64,000 nucleotides of DNA from Pogonophryne albipinna (GCA_028583405.1 JAPTMU010000112.1:386001-450000), one strand, 5' to 3'. Counted from the first letter of the stretch, positions 33,629-47,517 are shown. Translations and numbers: made by a program. Notes: a model not told the origin generated them from the letters alone.

Positions 33629-33748
33629 GCAGCGATTTCTTCGGTCGTTAATTAAAAAAAAAAAAACTAGTGCGCTCTGCCTGGCTACCTTAGCTAGCTG
33701 TTTATATTTGCACCTCCAGGATATTTGCACCTCCAGGAAAATGGCGTA

Positions 33749-33775
33749 TTTATATATATATATATATATATATAT
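33749..33775. repeat. (TA)n microsatellite
   Basis: About 27 bp of TA dinucleotides. Confidence 0.9.
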
Positions 33776-34035
33776 GGTGCGCGTTGCATTGTGGGTAGCT
33801 CGTGACGTCACTGTGTGTGAAAGAATTTCACATGAGCTCCAGTGTGGAACCCCACTGCACCCCCTGGTGGATCAATGATCCATTGCAGCTGGCTTCATAA
33901 TAATTACATTTATTTTTCACGGGGGAGATCTCAAGTCAAGCTGGAGGTTTTCCCTTGAGCGAGGGCAGATCACGTACCAATCACGGCCCTCGCGTTTCAA
34001 ACTGTCTGAAATGAAGCGCTACATCTGTAGATAGT

Positions 34036-34584
34036 AAACTAGAATGCTTTTCAGCCATAAACCTTGAACAATTAAATTCAATGATTTTGTCTTCTAAACC
34101 ATCAACGTGTATCTTAGACCCAATTCCAACTAAGCTGTTAAAAGAAGTTTTTCCATTAATTAGCACTTATTTATTAAATATTATGAATATGTCTTTATTA
34201 TCAGGCTATGTTCCACAATCATTTAAAGTTGCTGTAATAAAACCTCTTCTTAAAAAGCACAACCTCGATCCAGAGGTTTTTGCCAATTATAGACCTATTT
34301 CTAATCTCCCATTCCTCTCAAAGATTCTTGAGAAAGCGGTCGCAAAACAGTTGTGTGATTACTTAAAAAACAATGATTTATTTGAAGATTTTCAGTCTGG
34401 CTTTAGAACACATCATAGCACAGAGACAGCTCTGGTTAAAGTCACAAATGACATTCTAATAGCCTCAGACAAGGGACTTGTCTCTATTCTTGTTTTGCTC
34501 GATCTCAGTGCTGCATTTGATACTATCGACCATGATATCTTATTGCAAAGACTAGAGCACTTAGTTGGCCAAGAACTGCTTTAG
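34036..34584 (+). pseudogene. L2-like reverse transcriptase, part 1
   Basis: An open frame carries ILDPIPTKLLKEV, VAVIKPLLKKHNLDPEVFAN, YRPISNLPFLSKILEKAV, DFQSGFRTHHSTETALVK and the first catalytic box [18 protein letters not shown]. It then hits TAG at 34582-34584. The next frame continues the same protein from about 34572 ([10 protein letters not shown]), so a small deletion shifted the frame. No true start is present because the element is truncated. Confidence 0.9.
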
Positions 34585-35621
34585 GCTGGTTTAGGTCCTA
34601 TCTATTTGAACGCTCTCAGTTTGTACGTGTCAACGATGAATCTTCCATGCAAACCAAAGTTAGCCAAGGAGTGCCACAGGGCTCAGTGCTTGGACCTATT
34701 TTGTTCACACTATATATGCTTCCGCTAGGCAATATTATAAGGAATCATTCTGTACATTTCCACTGTTATGCGGATGATACTCAACTATATTTATCCATCA
34801 AGCCTGATGAAACCAATCACCTAAATAAAATTCAAGACTGCCTCAAGGACTTAAAAACGTGGATGACCTTACATTTTTTTATGTTAAACACGACCAAAAC
34901 TGAAGTTATTGTACTCGGCCCAAAGAATCTACGAAACAAACTATCTAAAGATATACTAGTTATGGATGGCATTAATTTGGCCTCCAGTGAGACTGTAAGG
35001 AATCTTGGTGTTATATTTGATCAGGATTTATCCTTTAACGCCCACATAAAATCAATCTCAAGGACCGCCTACTTCCATCTACGCAACATTGCCAAAATTA
35101 CGCATATCTTGCCTCAAAACGATGCAGAGAAACTAGTACATGCATTTGTTACTTCTAGGCTGGATTATTGTAACTCTTTATTATCAGGGAGTACCAAGAA
35201 ATCAGTCAAGTCGCTTCAGCTGATTCAAAATGCTGCAGCTCGTGTACTAACCAGAGTTAGGAAAAGGGACCACATTACTCCTGTTCTGGCTGCCTTACAC
35301 TGGCTCCCTATAGAACACAGGATAGCATTTAAAATTCTTCTTCTCGTCTACAAAGCCCTTAATGGGCAGGCGCCATCTTACCTTAAAGAACTCATTATAC
35401 CCTACTGTCCTATTAGGGCATTGCGTTCCAAGAATGCAGGGTTGTTGGTTGTTCCTAGAGTCTCTAAAAGTACAATGGGAGCCAGAGCCTTTTCTTATCA
35501 AGCTCCACATTTGTGGAATCAGCTTCCAGTTTGTGTTCGGGCGGCAGACACCCTATCCGTTTTTAAGAGTGCGCTTAAGACCTTCCTTTTTGATAAAGCT
35601 TATAGTGATAAAATAAAATAA
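34585..35621 (+). pseudogene. L2-like reverse transcriptase, part 2 (to C-terminus)
   Basis: After the frameshift the RT continues: [29 protein letters not shown], the catalytic [78 protein letters not shown] and [19 protein letters not shown], ending [10 protein letters not shown]. The catalytic Asp pair and the C-terminal motifs are intact; only the one frameshift and the missing 5' end disable it. Confidence 0.9.
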
Positions 35622-36602
35622 TCTAATAAGAGTGCATTGACGTAGATACGTTGTGCCTCTTCACCTATACATTTTAGTTCTTACTCTTTCACTTAAATCC
35701 TAAAAACTTAGATCTTATATTTAAAACTGTATCCAAACCTTTCCCCTCTATGACCTCTCGAGGTTTATTAGAGGGTAACAGGTTGCAGAGAACGCCTAGC
35801 CCGGCCGGGGAGTGTGGAACGTAGTCACTGACCCACTCCTACCTCGGACAAATTCAGGTTCCAATGGGGACCTTTTTCCCTGTGTGTGCCTCTCCACCTC
35901 TGTTTCCTACTTCTTACTTGCTACCCTTTTCCCTCAACCAATCCTAAGGGAGTGCATGTATGTAGACACGTTAGTTTATCTGCTATAGGCTTGGACTGTT
36001 GAGGGGGGCACCTTACTCCGTCTTTCTGGTTGTTTGTACCTGTGTACTCTCATGTTCCGATTAACCCAGTTTCCCCCAAATCTCTTTTTTGTGTCCATAT
36101 ATACGCCGGGATCCTGAGTCGAGGCTAATCATGTTGCTGTGGTCGTGTGTCCTGGATCCTCTATCCTGAGCACTGGATCTGAGTCCTGGACTTCGAGTCG
36201 TGGCTGAACCTGTCTCTGCGGTCCTGCCAGACTCTCACCATACTACTTCACTGATGGCTCCCACAAGATTGCTGACATCCTCGTGGATTCATCTTCTTAT
36301 TATAGACACATGCATTTCCAAACATTTGGACCTATGTTGCAAATGTATTATCTTTTCAATTTACATACGGCATCTATTGCACGTCTGTCCGTCCTGGGAG
36401 AGGGATCCCTCCTCTGTTGCTCTCCCTGAGGTTTCTCCCAAGTTCCCCTTTAAACTGTGGGGTTTTCTCTGGAGGTTTTTCCTTGTACGATGTGAGGGTC
36501 TAAGGACAGAGGGTGTCGTATTGTCATACTGATATTCTGTACAAACTGTGAAGACCACTGAGACAAATGTAACATTTGTGATATTGGGCTATATAAATAA
36601 AC

Positions 36603-36648
<46 letters not shown>
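36603..36648. repeat. (ATTG)n LINE tail
   Basis: About 11 tetranucleotide units forming the 3' end of the L2-like LINE. Confidence 0.95.
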
Positions 36649-36718
36649 ACTACAGTGGAACGCAAGAAGCCTCATAGCTAATGGTCAAGAATTCAAGAAA
36701 TATATATATGATCTAGAT

Positions 36719-38253
36719 CAGGGCTCTCCAACACGTCGGTAGCTCGCGGGCAGCTTTTCAGTAGCTCGCCGCTCGATTATCGATTATAGCGTAGGTTGCT
36801 TATTGATTTTTCGGCCGCGGCTGGACAATAACGTTTTTTTATTTTAGAATTGTTTCTGTCACACGAATATAAAATTGGTCGGTGACGCAGTAATCAAGGA
36901 ACAGACGTGACAGCGGCACAGCGACACCACACACGGACCAGTCTGCTTTCTCCACCAACACCAGTCCAGATCGAACCAACAGCAGAATGACCCGCTCTGA
37001 ATCAGGCCCTGTCGCTGCGGCTCAGAGACACACAGGGAGGGATTTGTGTTTTTTGAAAAACACTCGTTATCGTAATGTCAGGTTTTTGGTGGATTTGATC
37101 AAGTCTTGGATTGCAGAGTATGAATATCCTCTCTCACTTGTGTAAAGTTTGTGAAGGCAGGAGGAAAGCTTCCGCGATCACCGTCTCCTCTCCGTTCCTC
37201 CAAACCCCGCCCCCTCCCTAAAAATAATGAGTGACAGGCGGATAGTGACCCGATAGAAACTTTATTATTCACTGATTGAGATATGATGAAGCTAACTTAG
37301 TCTCATACATTCATGGGATTAATGTAACAGTGAGACAGAGAATTTAAGTGTGCAGCCACATGCAGTATTTTTGTTTTTATAATGTAAATACTCCTGTTGT
37401 CTGCTGTGTTCAGACTCAAGTCATGTGTGTGATGCCACATTCAGGACCTTCAGTGTCCTTTCTTTAACAGAAGGCCGTTGCTCGAAGCTGCAGCTAGACT
37501 GCAGAAGTATTATTTTTTGTTTTTGAGGATGGAACAATTTCACACACAGATATAGGGAGGCTAGACCTATACAGATTTATTATGGTTTATAATTTCATGT
37601 CAAGACGAAGAAAAAGAAGAAGATGGCTGAACTGTTCAGTGTCAATCCTGTGGAGATCACCAAAATAAGGTTCAGTTTAAGTCTCAGCAAAACTCTCAAC
37701 ATTTCTGGAGCCTTGTAGACCCAGAAAACTATAAGAACATTCACCAAGCAGCACTGAACATGTCTGCTTTATTTGGCTCTATTTGCCTTTGTGAAGCAGC
37801 TTTTTCTGACATGAATGTCATGAAATCTAAATACAGAACAAGACTGACTGATGAACATTTAAATGACTCTATTAGAGTGAACCTAAGTGGGTCCAGCATA
37901 CACCTCTATGGTGGACTCCATGCAGCGCCATTCATCGCACTGACTGTAAAAAAGAGTGAATGCACTTACTGTATTTGACCATAAGTGCATAAGATGCTTG
38001 TAAGGTGGTGATTAAGGACATTTATGTGAATTTTCAGTTATGTACTCACTATGTGGGCCATAATAATATGTGAGAAATGTTTCTTTTCTTGGACCTTGAT
38101 GTGAAGTTAAAATTTCACACATGTACAAAAGTATTGCTTATTTCAACGAATGAGGGCTATGTGAATAAATGTAAGCGATGTGATGCAAGTAGCTCTTGGC
38201 CACTTTCATTTTTTCAAAGTAGCTCTCAGATGAAGAAAGGTTGGAGACCCCTG
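36719..38253. mobile_element. hAT element with SCAND3/Charlie-like transposase remnant
   Basis: Ends CAGGGCTCTCCAACACG and GGTTGGAGACCCCTG form the terminal inverted repeat. The 8-bp ATCTAGAT flanks both sides (36711-36718, 38254-38261), a perfect hAT-size target duplication. Removing element plus one duplication rejoins the endonuclease frame of the surrounding LINE. Length 1535 bp. Confidence 0.93.
37700..37978 (+). pseudogene. hAT transposase C-terminal fragment
   Basis: The frame reads HFWSLVDPENYKNIHQAALN, then MSALFGSICLCEAAFSDMNV and MKSKYRTRLTDEHLNDSIRV. FGS-x-CE-x-FS-x-MK-x2-KSKYR-x-RLTDEHL is the hATC dimerisation signature of Charlie/SCAND3-like transposases. The catalytic core upstream is deleted. 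Confidence 0.88.
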
Positions 38254-38504
38254 ATCTAGATAGTCCCTGAGGTAATAAGTGTGCAAGAAATCTAGTTACG
38301 ACCTCAATTAGACTTTGTCATTCCAGGATTTAGCTGTATAAGGCATGATAGAGATAATAATCAAAATGGTGGAGTGTGTGTCACGTTTTTCAAAGATGGT
38401 GTGGCATATACAGTAGGGAGGTGCAATCCCCTGATGATATAGAGCAGGGCTTCTCAAACATTATAAGAAAAAAAAAAAAAAAATCTGATTCTGATGTAAA
38501 TTAA

Positions 38505-39632
38505 AGTGGACCTATTATGCTATATTGGAAAAAATATATTGTAGGGCCATACCTATACAAAACATGTCTGTGAAGTTTTTTGCTTAAAATACCAAACAGT
38601 TCACCCATTGTAGCCATGCCTCATACTGCTCATACCCCTCTTTTGCAGCCCTGTTAGAGAAATGCGGATTTTGGGTCCTTAGTTTGAAAAAAAAAAAGAG
38701 GAGGCGGAGCTAATGCCTGATCACAATTCTACCAGAGATAAAGTTAGAGGGGACCTATCATGCAAAATGCACTTTTGTACGTCTTTTATACATGAATATG
38801 TGTCCCCGGTGTGTCAGGGAACTCACCAAGTGTCAGAAAACACAACCCTCTCTCTTTTCCTCTATACCCACATCTCTAAAAACTGGGCTGCAATGTATCT
38901 GATACAGACTGATACAGATTTGAAAATGCTCTGACGTCAGGAACGAGGAGCTCCGCCTATATGGCCAACTCTCCACCTATCAGGGGAATGTGGGGTTGGG
39001 CCACGGCCGGCCATTGCCGCTCGAAAGCGCTGGAGATGCTGTAGTACATATGCCAGGCCTGTAAGTGGCGCTGTACTCTGCCACAAAAGCAGCGAAGAAG
39101 ACTTCCCTTGCATGGTTGCCATGGTTGCCCTTCTGTTTATTCTCCGCTGTGGCTATTTTTCTCCCTCCCCGAGGCAAACGTTTGCTCCTGCTGCTGTTAT
39201 TCATTGCAATCCCTCCCTCGCTGTAATTCTCTCCGGTTAGTCCACCAGCAGATGACAAACACCCACCTCTCCACCTCTTCCAAGGGACGAGGGGACCATG
39301 CGGCAGAGTTTCAGTTAGATTTTTTTTTCGCCGGTCAACATGTCCGTTAAAGTTTAAATCTATATAATCATATAAGAATAAAACACAGAGGACGGAGATC
39401 TCTTTTTCTCCCCCTCTTCTGACAGCCCAGCAGCTGATCTCAAAGCACGTTCCCCTCTCCTGCAGGGGGGCGTGGTCAGCTGCAGCTCACAGAATCAGCC
39501 CCCTGCAAAAACAGGGCTGGAAAGAGCAAATAGAGCGAAATGAGGCATGGCTAAAATGCAGGATCTGTTTGGTACCTTTATATAGGTATGGCCCTACAAT
39601 ATATTGTTCAAATATAGCATGATAGGTCCACT
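38505..39632. mobile_element. TTAA-flanked MITE in the LINE endonuclease
   Basis: The left end AGTGGACCTATTATGCTATA and right end TATAGCATGATAGGTCCACT are inverted repeats, each flanked by TTAA (38501-38504 and 39633-39636). A TTAA target fits piggyBac-type transposition. Inside are segments shared with the zinc-finger introns. Just left of it (38444) a CAGGGCTTCTCAAAC hAT-like end and an A-run suggest a further older insertion. Confidence 0.7.
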
Positions 39633-39639
39633 TTAAAGA

Positions 39640-40313
39640 AATGCAGGCAATAAACATAGGAAGGAAATATGGTGTGGTGATTTCAATGCACACAACAGTC
39701 TATGGGGCAGCAACCATGCAGACAGTAACGGAAATATAGTGGAAGAAATGCTGGAGGAAAGAACACTAGTATGCCTTAATGATGGCCATGGCACAAGAGT
39801 AGATGTGCACAGGGGGAAAGTTTCATGCCTGGATCTGACATTAGTGTCAAACTGTTTGGTTCATACATGCGAATAGCTTGTTTTGAATAACTCCACTGTA
39901 TGAACAGGAAGGAGGTGTAATAACCAGGTGGTGCTTTGCTAAAGCTGATTGGGGGAAATGTAGGATATGGTGTGAGGAGTCGGTACACCTGCTAACATCA
40001 GAGGGAAGCATAGAGGTCATTACAAGCCAAATAACGCAGCATATACTAAATGCAGCAGAGAACAGTATACCCAAAACAACAACCAAGGGTAGGAAGAAAG
40101 TGGTGCCATGGTGGAATGAGGAATGCAGCAGGGCTATTAAAGAGCAAAATTATGCATTTAGAGAATTAAAGAAAAACATGACACAAAACAATGTTATAGA
40201 GTATCAAAGGAAAAGGGCAGCTGCTCGAAGGACAATCAAATACACAAAAGAGAACATGGAGAGAATTGTGTTCTACCATTGGCAGAGGAGTACAATTAGG
40301 TGATGTCTGGTCC
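39640..40313 (+). pseudogene. I/Nimb-type LINE endonuclease C-terminus and linker
   Basis: The frame shows VVISMHTTVYGAATMQTVTE in one frame and the expected GDFNAHNSLWGSNHADSNGN in the adjacent one, so a frame shift lies near 39680. It continues through SCLDLTLVSN, PWWNEECSRAIKEQNYAFRE and KRAAARRTIKYTKENMERIV. GDFNAH is the APE-endonuclease catalytic motif. Confidence 0.75.
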
Positions 40314-41434
<1,121 letters not shown>

Positions 41435-42830
41435 CAGTGGCGGCCGGCCCATAGGGGCGCTAGGGGCGCCGCCCCACCTCTTCCCACTTACAAAAAAAAA
41501 TATTAAAAAAAATATTAAATAAAAAAAAAAAAAAAATTTTTTTTAAATATATATATTTTATATTTTTAATGAACAAGGTAAATATCATACAATTGGTATC
41601 AGTAAAATGTATAATCTACAATAAAATCTTGTTTAAAATTGTGTTACGATGTCTAAAGTTACTGATAAGTCACATGTTTCCTGTCTGGCCTTGCCCGTGG
41701 CATTAGTTTATCATTACCGGGCGGAGCCCCCGAGCCAAACAGCAGCAACCAGCAGGTTGCAAAAGTCTCAATAGTAAACTGTGCCGCCGAAACATAATTT
41801 CAGCCAATCAGCGCCGTCAAATATTTTGGTCACGAGGGCGGTCATGAGGGCGCTCACGTTGGCGCCCACGTTGCTTACGTGCGTTGACGTGAGTTGTTTT
41901 TTAGACTCGTGAGTGACCATGGTGACGCAGTATTTGGATGAGAATGGCTTCGTGTGCAGGTGGAGTCGCCGGACTTCGGTCCGCACCCAATTCCGTGCAA
42001 GAGCTACTCTCCAATCCTTTCGAAAGGAGAAGTTTGGGAGATAAATTGATACTTGAAGACCTTGGACCGGACCAACCCGATTTGTATATATCACAGCAAG
42101 CTCGTGAAAAAGACAAAACGTATCAACGAGGCTTCTCTGGCTAGCTGGATGCAAACAGGTAAATGCTGTCTTTTGTTTCCCATGCTTGCTCTTCAAACAG
42201 CCGGCGACAGATACGATCTGTTCAGAAACTAGACAAAAGTTAAACAAGTACAAACCACAGACTGTCTGTGTCATGGAGAATACAGTCGCTGGTTTATTTA
42301 TGTCTGTATAGTCCGTTGTTGTGAGTGTGGACGGTCGGAGCATATATAACGTTAGCTTAGCCAAGCTCCATTCAGAAAACAAGCATTCTAAAAGGTTTTT
42401 CGCCTGCCGTCTGTCTGCAGACTTGTCAAAGCATTAATTCATGGTTTTTACTAACCGGTATCAGTATGTTGTTACGTCGGCATCATTTAGAAACGTGTAT
42501 TACAATTTAATCACGGTAAAATATGTTCATTTTGTTGTAGTTGTAGCTCCCGAGCCAGCGCGTCTTGTTTGAATGATGCGAGCAAACACAGCTGGCAGCC
42601 GCGGTGAAACTCGAGCGACTAGAGCGATGCGATAGGAGTGTTTAGAGCGAAGCGAATATTCGCATCGCGTCCGGTCTGAACGCAGCATTAAAGCGAGCTC
42701 CGCGCTGCATTGGAAACGCGCCATTACATCACCAAAAGTCCTAATTTAAGGGGTCATTTCTCCCAAAAAAAATTTTTTTACTCACTATATCAACAGCCCC
42801 ACCAAAAATATTTTCCACCAGCCGCCACTG
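41435..42830. mobile_element. hAT element in the LINE reverse transcriptase
   Basis: Ends CAGTGGCGGCCGGCCC and CCAGCCGCCACTG form the inverted repeat. GCTAGAGC flanks both sides (41427-41434, 42831-42838), an 8-bp target duplication that falls between IARA codons of the RT. Inside, 41990-42144 on the plus strand reads NSVQELLSNPFERRSLGDK then LGPDQPDLYISQQAREKDKT, like the N-terminal zinc-finger region of ZMYM-type hAT proteins. A truncated Harbinger-like MITE (to about 42724) is nested in it. Confidence 0.9.
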
Positions 42831-42838
42831 GCTAGAGC

Positions 42839-43209
42839 GATTAAAAAAAGTGGAGAGGTGGTCATATAACTTGGGATTCAAAATGTCAGAAAGCAAGTCA
42901 TGCTGCATGATATTTATAAACAAACGCAAGATTGATGGCCAACAGCTAACACTATATGATCGTCCAATGACAAAGGTGAATGAGTTCAAATACCTAGGAC
43001 TGTGGTTTGATAGCAAATATACATGGAAAATGCATATTAATCAAGTGGAAACAAAATGCAAAAAAGTATTACATCTATTGCGAGCTGTAGCTGGATGCAA
43101 CTGGGGCGCAGACAAACAAGCATTAATAGACATTTACAGATCAATGATGAGGTCCACAATATACTATGGTTGTATAGTGTATGGAGCAGCAGCAGCTTTT
43201 CAAAATTGA
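42839..43209 (+). pseudogene. I/Nimb-type LINE reverse transcriptase, C-terminal part
   Basis: The frame continues after the hAT element: SESKSCCMIFINKRKI, NEFKYLGLWFDSKYTWKMH, KVLHLLRAVAGCNWGADKQA and MMRSTIYYGCIVYGAA. It shifts frame near 43190 into KIDRLQYKALRLC. Confidence 0.85.
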
Positions 43210-44489
43210 TAGACTACAATATAAAGCATTGCGGCTGTGTATTGGAGCGATAAAGTCATCCCCTATCAATGCAGTTCTGACAGAAGCAGGAGAGACACCT
43301 CTGGAGATCAGAAGAGAGAAACTTGCTCTGTCATACTGGGTCAGGCTACAAGGAAGTGGAGAAGAAAATATTTCAAACAGAATACTACAGGATTGCTGGA
43401 AATATAGAAAATTCCAGGGGCGTGGGTTTGGCTGGACGAGTAAGGAGAGAACGAGGGCATATGGAGTGGAGACCATCACGTTTGCCAAAGCAACCCCATT
43501 TAGCAGAGTTCCCCCATGGCTCTTCCCAGAAGTTAAAATAGATATGAGTATTGTAGAAAGGAAAAAAGAGTGGCAAATAAATGAAGTGGGAATTAAAACA
43601 AGTATGTACCTGAACGAAAAGTATTACAATTACCTAAACATGTACACAGATGGTTCTAAGAACAAGGAAGAGTGTGTTGGAGTTGGTATATACATCCCAG
43701 ACTTTAAAATATCGATTTCAAAAAGAGCGTCTGATCAACTATCAGTGTATACAGCAGAAATGCTTGCTGTAATAATAGGATTACAGTGGGTTGAAGAGGT
43801 CAGACCAGATGGGGTGGTGATATGCACAGATTCATTGTCCATATTAAAAAGCATACAATCAACAACAACTGTCTGAGAAGACATTCTCATAGAACTTAAC
43901 CACAGCCTGTTAAGACTTCACAGAGGAGGTAGATCTGCAGTTCTGCTGGGTGCCTGCTCATGAGGGGGTGAAAGGGAACGAGTGTGCTGATAAATGAGCA
44001 AAAAGTGCACTACAAAAGGAAATAACATTACCAGTTCAACTTGGAAAAGGAGAAGGAAAAGCAGTCATTAAGAAAAAAGGGATGGAGATCTGGCAGAAGA
44101 GGTGGGAGAAAGACCAGAAAGGCAAAGAGTATCACAAAGTACAAAAGACAATTACAATTAATATTTATAAAGAAAGAAACAGAAGGGAGGAAATCACGAT
44201 AGCTAGATTCAGAATAAATCACACGACTTTGAATGGTACGCTGTATATCATGGGGGAAAGTGACCGTAACAAGTGTGGGAACTGTGGAGTAAAAGAAGAT
44301 GTTGAACATATCTTGTTACATTGTGACATCTATAAAGCGGAAAGAGAAAAACTAAAGGCTGAAGTTTTAGAGGCAGAGAGGGAATGGAGTGTGGTTGGTG
44401 TTTTGGGAACAAAAGTAGAGGGAGTAAGAGCTACCAGAAAGGCACTGTTTACATTCTTGAGTGAAACTGGGGTAGGAAAAATAATTTAA
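43210..44489 (+). pseudogene. I/Nimb-type LINE RNase H and C-terminal zinc knuckle
   Basis: The frame DRLQYKALRLCIGAIKSSPI leads to RNase H: NMYTDGSKNKEECVGVGIYI (first Asp), YTAEMLAVIIGLQWVEEV (Glu) and VVICTDSLSILKSIQS (Asp). It stops at 43874-43876. The final RNase H motif WVPAHEGVKGNECADK survives in another frame near 43945-43996, followed by an in-frame TGA. The last frame (44082-44489) carries CGNCGVKEDVEHILLHC, a C-x2-C-x7-H-x4-C knuckle common at the C-terminus of LINE proteins. At least three lesions. Confidence 0.85.
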
Positions 44490-44654
44490 CAGGAAAGAAC
44501 ATAGATTTTTATTTTTGTTTTATTTATTTTATGTTTTTGTTGATTTATTTTGATTAGATCATAGGTTAAAGAGTGGAATGATATGATGATTCATACTCAT
44601 GTACAGTAGGTGGCGGTATGCACCTTTTAAGTTGTTTGCAATCCGCCAAAATCG

Positions 44655-44687
44655 AGAGAAGAAGAAGAAGAAGAAGAAGAAGAAGAT
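44655..44687. repeat. (GAA)n LINE tail
   Basis: About 10 GAA units ending the I/Nimb-type LINE, after the diagnostic CAGTAGGTGGCGG and AATCCGCCAAAA motifs. Confidence 0.95.
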
Positions 44688-45003
44688 GCGCATTGCAAAT
44701 CGGGCATTCAGATCGTGTAGTCACACTGGGTCCAGGTGGCGTCTCGTCGCTACGTTTCTCTCTCTCTGTGTTCCTGAGAAAGCGTTTAGTGAGCTCCAGC
44801 TCTACTGATCCATCATCTGTGTGTTTGGATAAACCTCCGAATGGACTGTGTGCTCTTTTTTCTGGAGCGTTTACCTCGGACTATAGGAGCTAGCTTAGCA
44901 TGCTAGCTGGAAACACGTTGGCAACACTAGTCAGATTGAGAGTTTGATGGAGAGAGAAACGGTGTGTTTAACGGAGTTTGCAGGAAAAGGTGATCTAGGA
45001 AAC
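44688..45003 (+). promoter_or_regulatory. Putative promoter and 5' UTR of the zinc-finger gene
   Basis: The interval between the LINE tail and the exon 1 start is 316 bp and contains no repeat I recognise. It begins immediately after the (GAA)n tail, so the LINE lies directly upstream of the gene. An in-frame upstream ATG occurs at 44947. No TATA box is evident. Confidence 0.4.
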
Positions 45004-45190
45004 ATGAGTAAAGTCCAAATGCTGCTGTCGTTGAAGAAGCAGCGACTCACTGCTGAAGAGATATTTGCTCTGTTTGAAAAAACGATAGCAGAGTACGAGG
45101 AGGAGCTGTCTCGTTCCAAAGAGGAGAACAAGAGACTCCAGAAACTACTGGACGCTGTTTTACAGCCTCAGCTTCGGATACACAGAGCAG
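45004..45190 (+). CDS. C2H2 zinc-finger protein, exon 1
   Basis: Exon 1 of the teleost zinc-finger family encodes MSKVQMLLSLKKQRLTAEEI, FALFEKTIAEYEEELSRSKE and NKRLQKLLDAVLQPQLRIHRA. It is a short amphipathic helix followed by a Glu/Lys-rich coiled-coil, probably a protein-interaction module. It ends in GCAG with donor GTCTGT at 45191, phase 1. Joining the last G to the acceptor at 57036 gives Asp-Val-Gln-Gln-Leu, the expected junction of this family. The ATG at 45004 fits the family start; an in-frame ATG at 44947 would add 19 residues. The intron to exon 2 is about 11.8 kb. Confidence 0.88.
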
Positions 45191-47461
45191 GTCTGTTCCC
45201 TTTACTCTTAATTAACACTTTAAACCAGGGGTGTCCAAACTACGGGCCGGTGTTACCGAATAAGATGTGGGCCGAACAACTGGTGATATTCTATAACGGT
45301 ATAGGCAGATGTATCAGGGGCGTGGCCTTTGTCGAATAACCAGGAAATACACATTTCGATCGCTTCTTCTGTCGTTTGCATACATCTTTTGGTATATTTG
45401 GCTCCATAGGAACACTTTGATGCACTTTCAGTACCAGTGTGTGAGGTTGTGGTTGCGATGCCGATATGCGGACGCGTACAGCGAGGACTACAAAAAGACA
45501 CGAGGTGACCAAAACATTGCAAGCTTGAATAAATCATTTAAACCGTTTATTTTTGCCAGACTTATTACTGAATATCATTCTTAATGTGATACCAAGTCCA
45601 TCTGAGACCTGTGTATACCTTCAGACAGCCTACAAGTGAAGCACACGTTGTTTACTCACAGTTTGAAAGCAGCGTGGAGAAGTCTTCAGCTGTGGAGCTG
45701 TGATCCGCCCAAGATAAACTGTAATACGACTTCTGTGGCTTGTTCTTGTTGTCAGTCTTATATTTGTATCATATATCGTTATTAATATGATATCGAGTTG
45801 ATTTGAGACCCGTTTATACTTTCATACCATCTGTTAGTGAAACATACAGTCTGTCTGAGTTGTTTACACCCATCTCCAACGCAGCGTGGAGAGCTGTGGT
45901 AAACAGTGATTAAAGATTAAACTGTGATACGAGTTCTGTGGTTATCAACCAGCGATCATGTTTAATATTAAAGATTACACACACATATCCCCCTTATCAA
46001 AACGGTATTCTGCACTTTGCCACACTTATCCAGATCACATTTGACTGTTTACTCGTTTTGCAAAGATAGAAGCAGAAATGTCATTGCTACATTTGCAGGG
46101 ATATTTAGAATTTAAAATGCTGCTTGATAGTTAATTTTGTTCTCGGCAAACAATATTATGAATCCTCTATTCAAAAAATATTATTCAATGTCCGTCGACA
46201 TGAAAATAACAAAAAAGTTCATGCTGTACTCAAACCCGAGTCCCAATAGCAAAAATCCCTCGTGCCATGCGCGTTATGAGTGAGCCACGGATCAATACGA
46301 TGTAATTTTTCATCCCAGTTTATTTTCTCACATTAACATTGTTAAAAGAGTCAGAACAATTCAACCCGACCATCTTTTATAGTGTGAGCGAATGTATGCA
46401 CACTTTAAGCCATATAATATAAATATTACAGTAGGCATTTGCTTTGAAATAGTATATACTGACTGAGCATCATTAAGACCCACCGAGATCATATCCTAGT
46501 TCATCAGCCTGCGAGCCTACATTACGTTGTGATAAGTGGTCATTTTACGTATTATTCTAGTGCACACATTAAGTTCACATATGCAAATCAGGCCATGTGT
46601 TTCGTTATGTAGTAGCTATAATCATCACCTGTCATGGAAATACAACAATAACAAGGAATTCATATTAATATTACCAAGTTACACAGAAATAGATAAAACA
46701 CATGAGAACAAAGACCACATAGATAAACGCATAAACGTTAAGTTAGAAACGAAAACATGTTGACAACAGTGTGAAAAAGTATGAATATATGTGTTTCTAG
46801 TTCTCAACGTAGCCTATGTGAGTACCCTCGTCATTCGGTGTTGCTGTATCGAAATGTAACCAAGTAAACAGTCACATCTTATCTGGATAAGTGTGGCAAA
46901 GTGCAGAATACCGTTTTGATAAGGGATCAATGTGTGTAGTCTTTAATATTAAAGATGATCGCTGGTTGATAGCCACAGAATTCGTATCACAGTTTAATCT
47001 GAGCGGATCACTGTTTACCACAGCTCTCCATGCTGCGTTGGAGATGGGTGTAAACAACTCAGACAGACTGTATGTTTCACTAACAGACGGTATGAAAGTA
47101 TAAACGGGTCTCAAATCAACTCGACATCATATTAATAACGATACATGAAATATAAGACTGACAACAAGAACAACAAGCCACAGAAGTCGTATCACAGTTT
47201 ATCCTGGGCGGATCACAGCTCCACAGCTGAAGACTTCTCCACGCTGCTTTCAAACTGTGAGTAAACAACGTGTGCTTCACTTGTAGGCTGTCTGAAGGTA
47301 TACACAGGTCTCAGATGGACTTGGTATCACATTAAGAATGATATTCAGTAATAAGTCTGGGGAAAATAAATGGTTTAAATTAGGGATGCACGATATTGTT
47401 TTTTTGAAACCGATACCGATAACTTCCTGCTTCTCAAGACCGATACCGATAACCGATAATA

Positions 47462-47462
<1 letters not shown>

Positions 47463-47517
<55 letters not shown>
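47463..47517. repeat. (AT)n microsatellite
   Basis: About 55 bp of AT dinucleotides within the BED-hAT element. Confidence 0.9.

Larger units (their letters stand above)
34036..36648 (+). mobile_element. L2-like LINE, 5'-truncated
   Basis: The element holds the reverse transcriptase and full 3' end of a teleost L2/CR1-group LINE. The endonuclease is missing. The coding part ends at 35621, a 980-bp 3' UTR follows, and the element ends in an (ATTG)n tail at 36603-36648, typical of CR1/L2. The same 3' UTR end recurs inverted at 62725-62860. It abuts the first endonuclease codons of the I/Nimb-type LINE at 36649. Confidence 0.88.

Noticed and set aside
41768..42382. 204-codon minus-strand frame
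   Set aside because: It crosses the middle of a hAT element and a nested MITE, shows no domain, and the plus strand has a better transposase-like match at 41990-42144.
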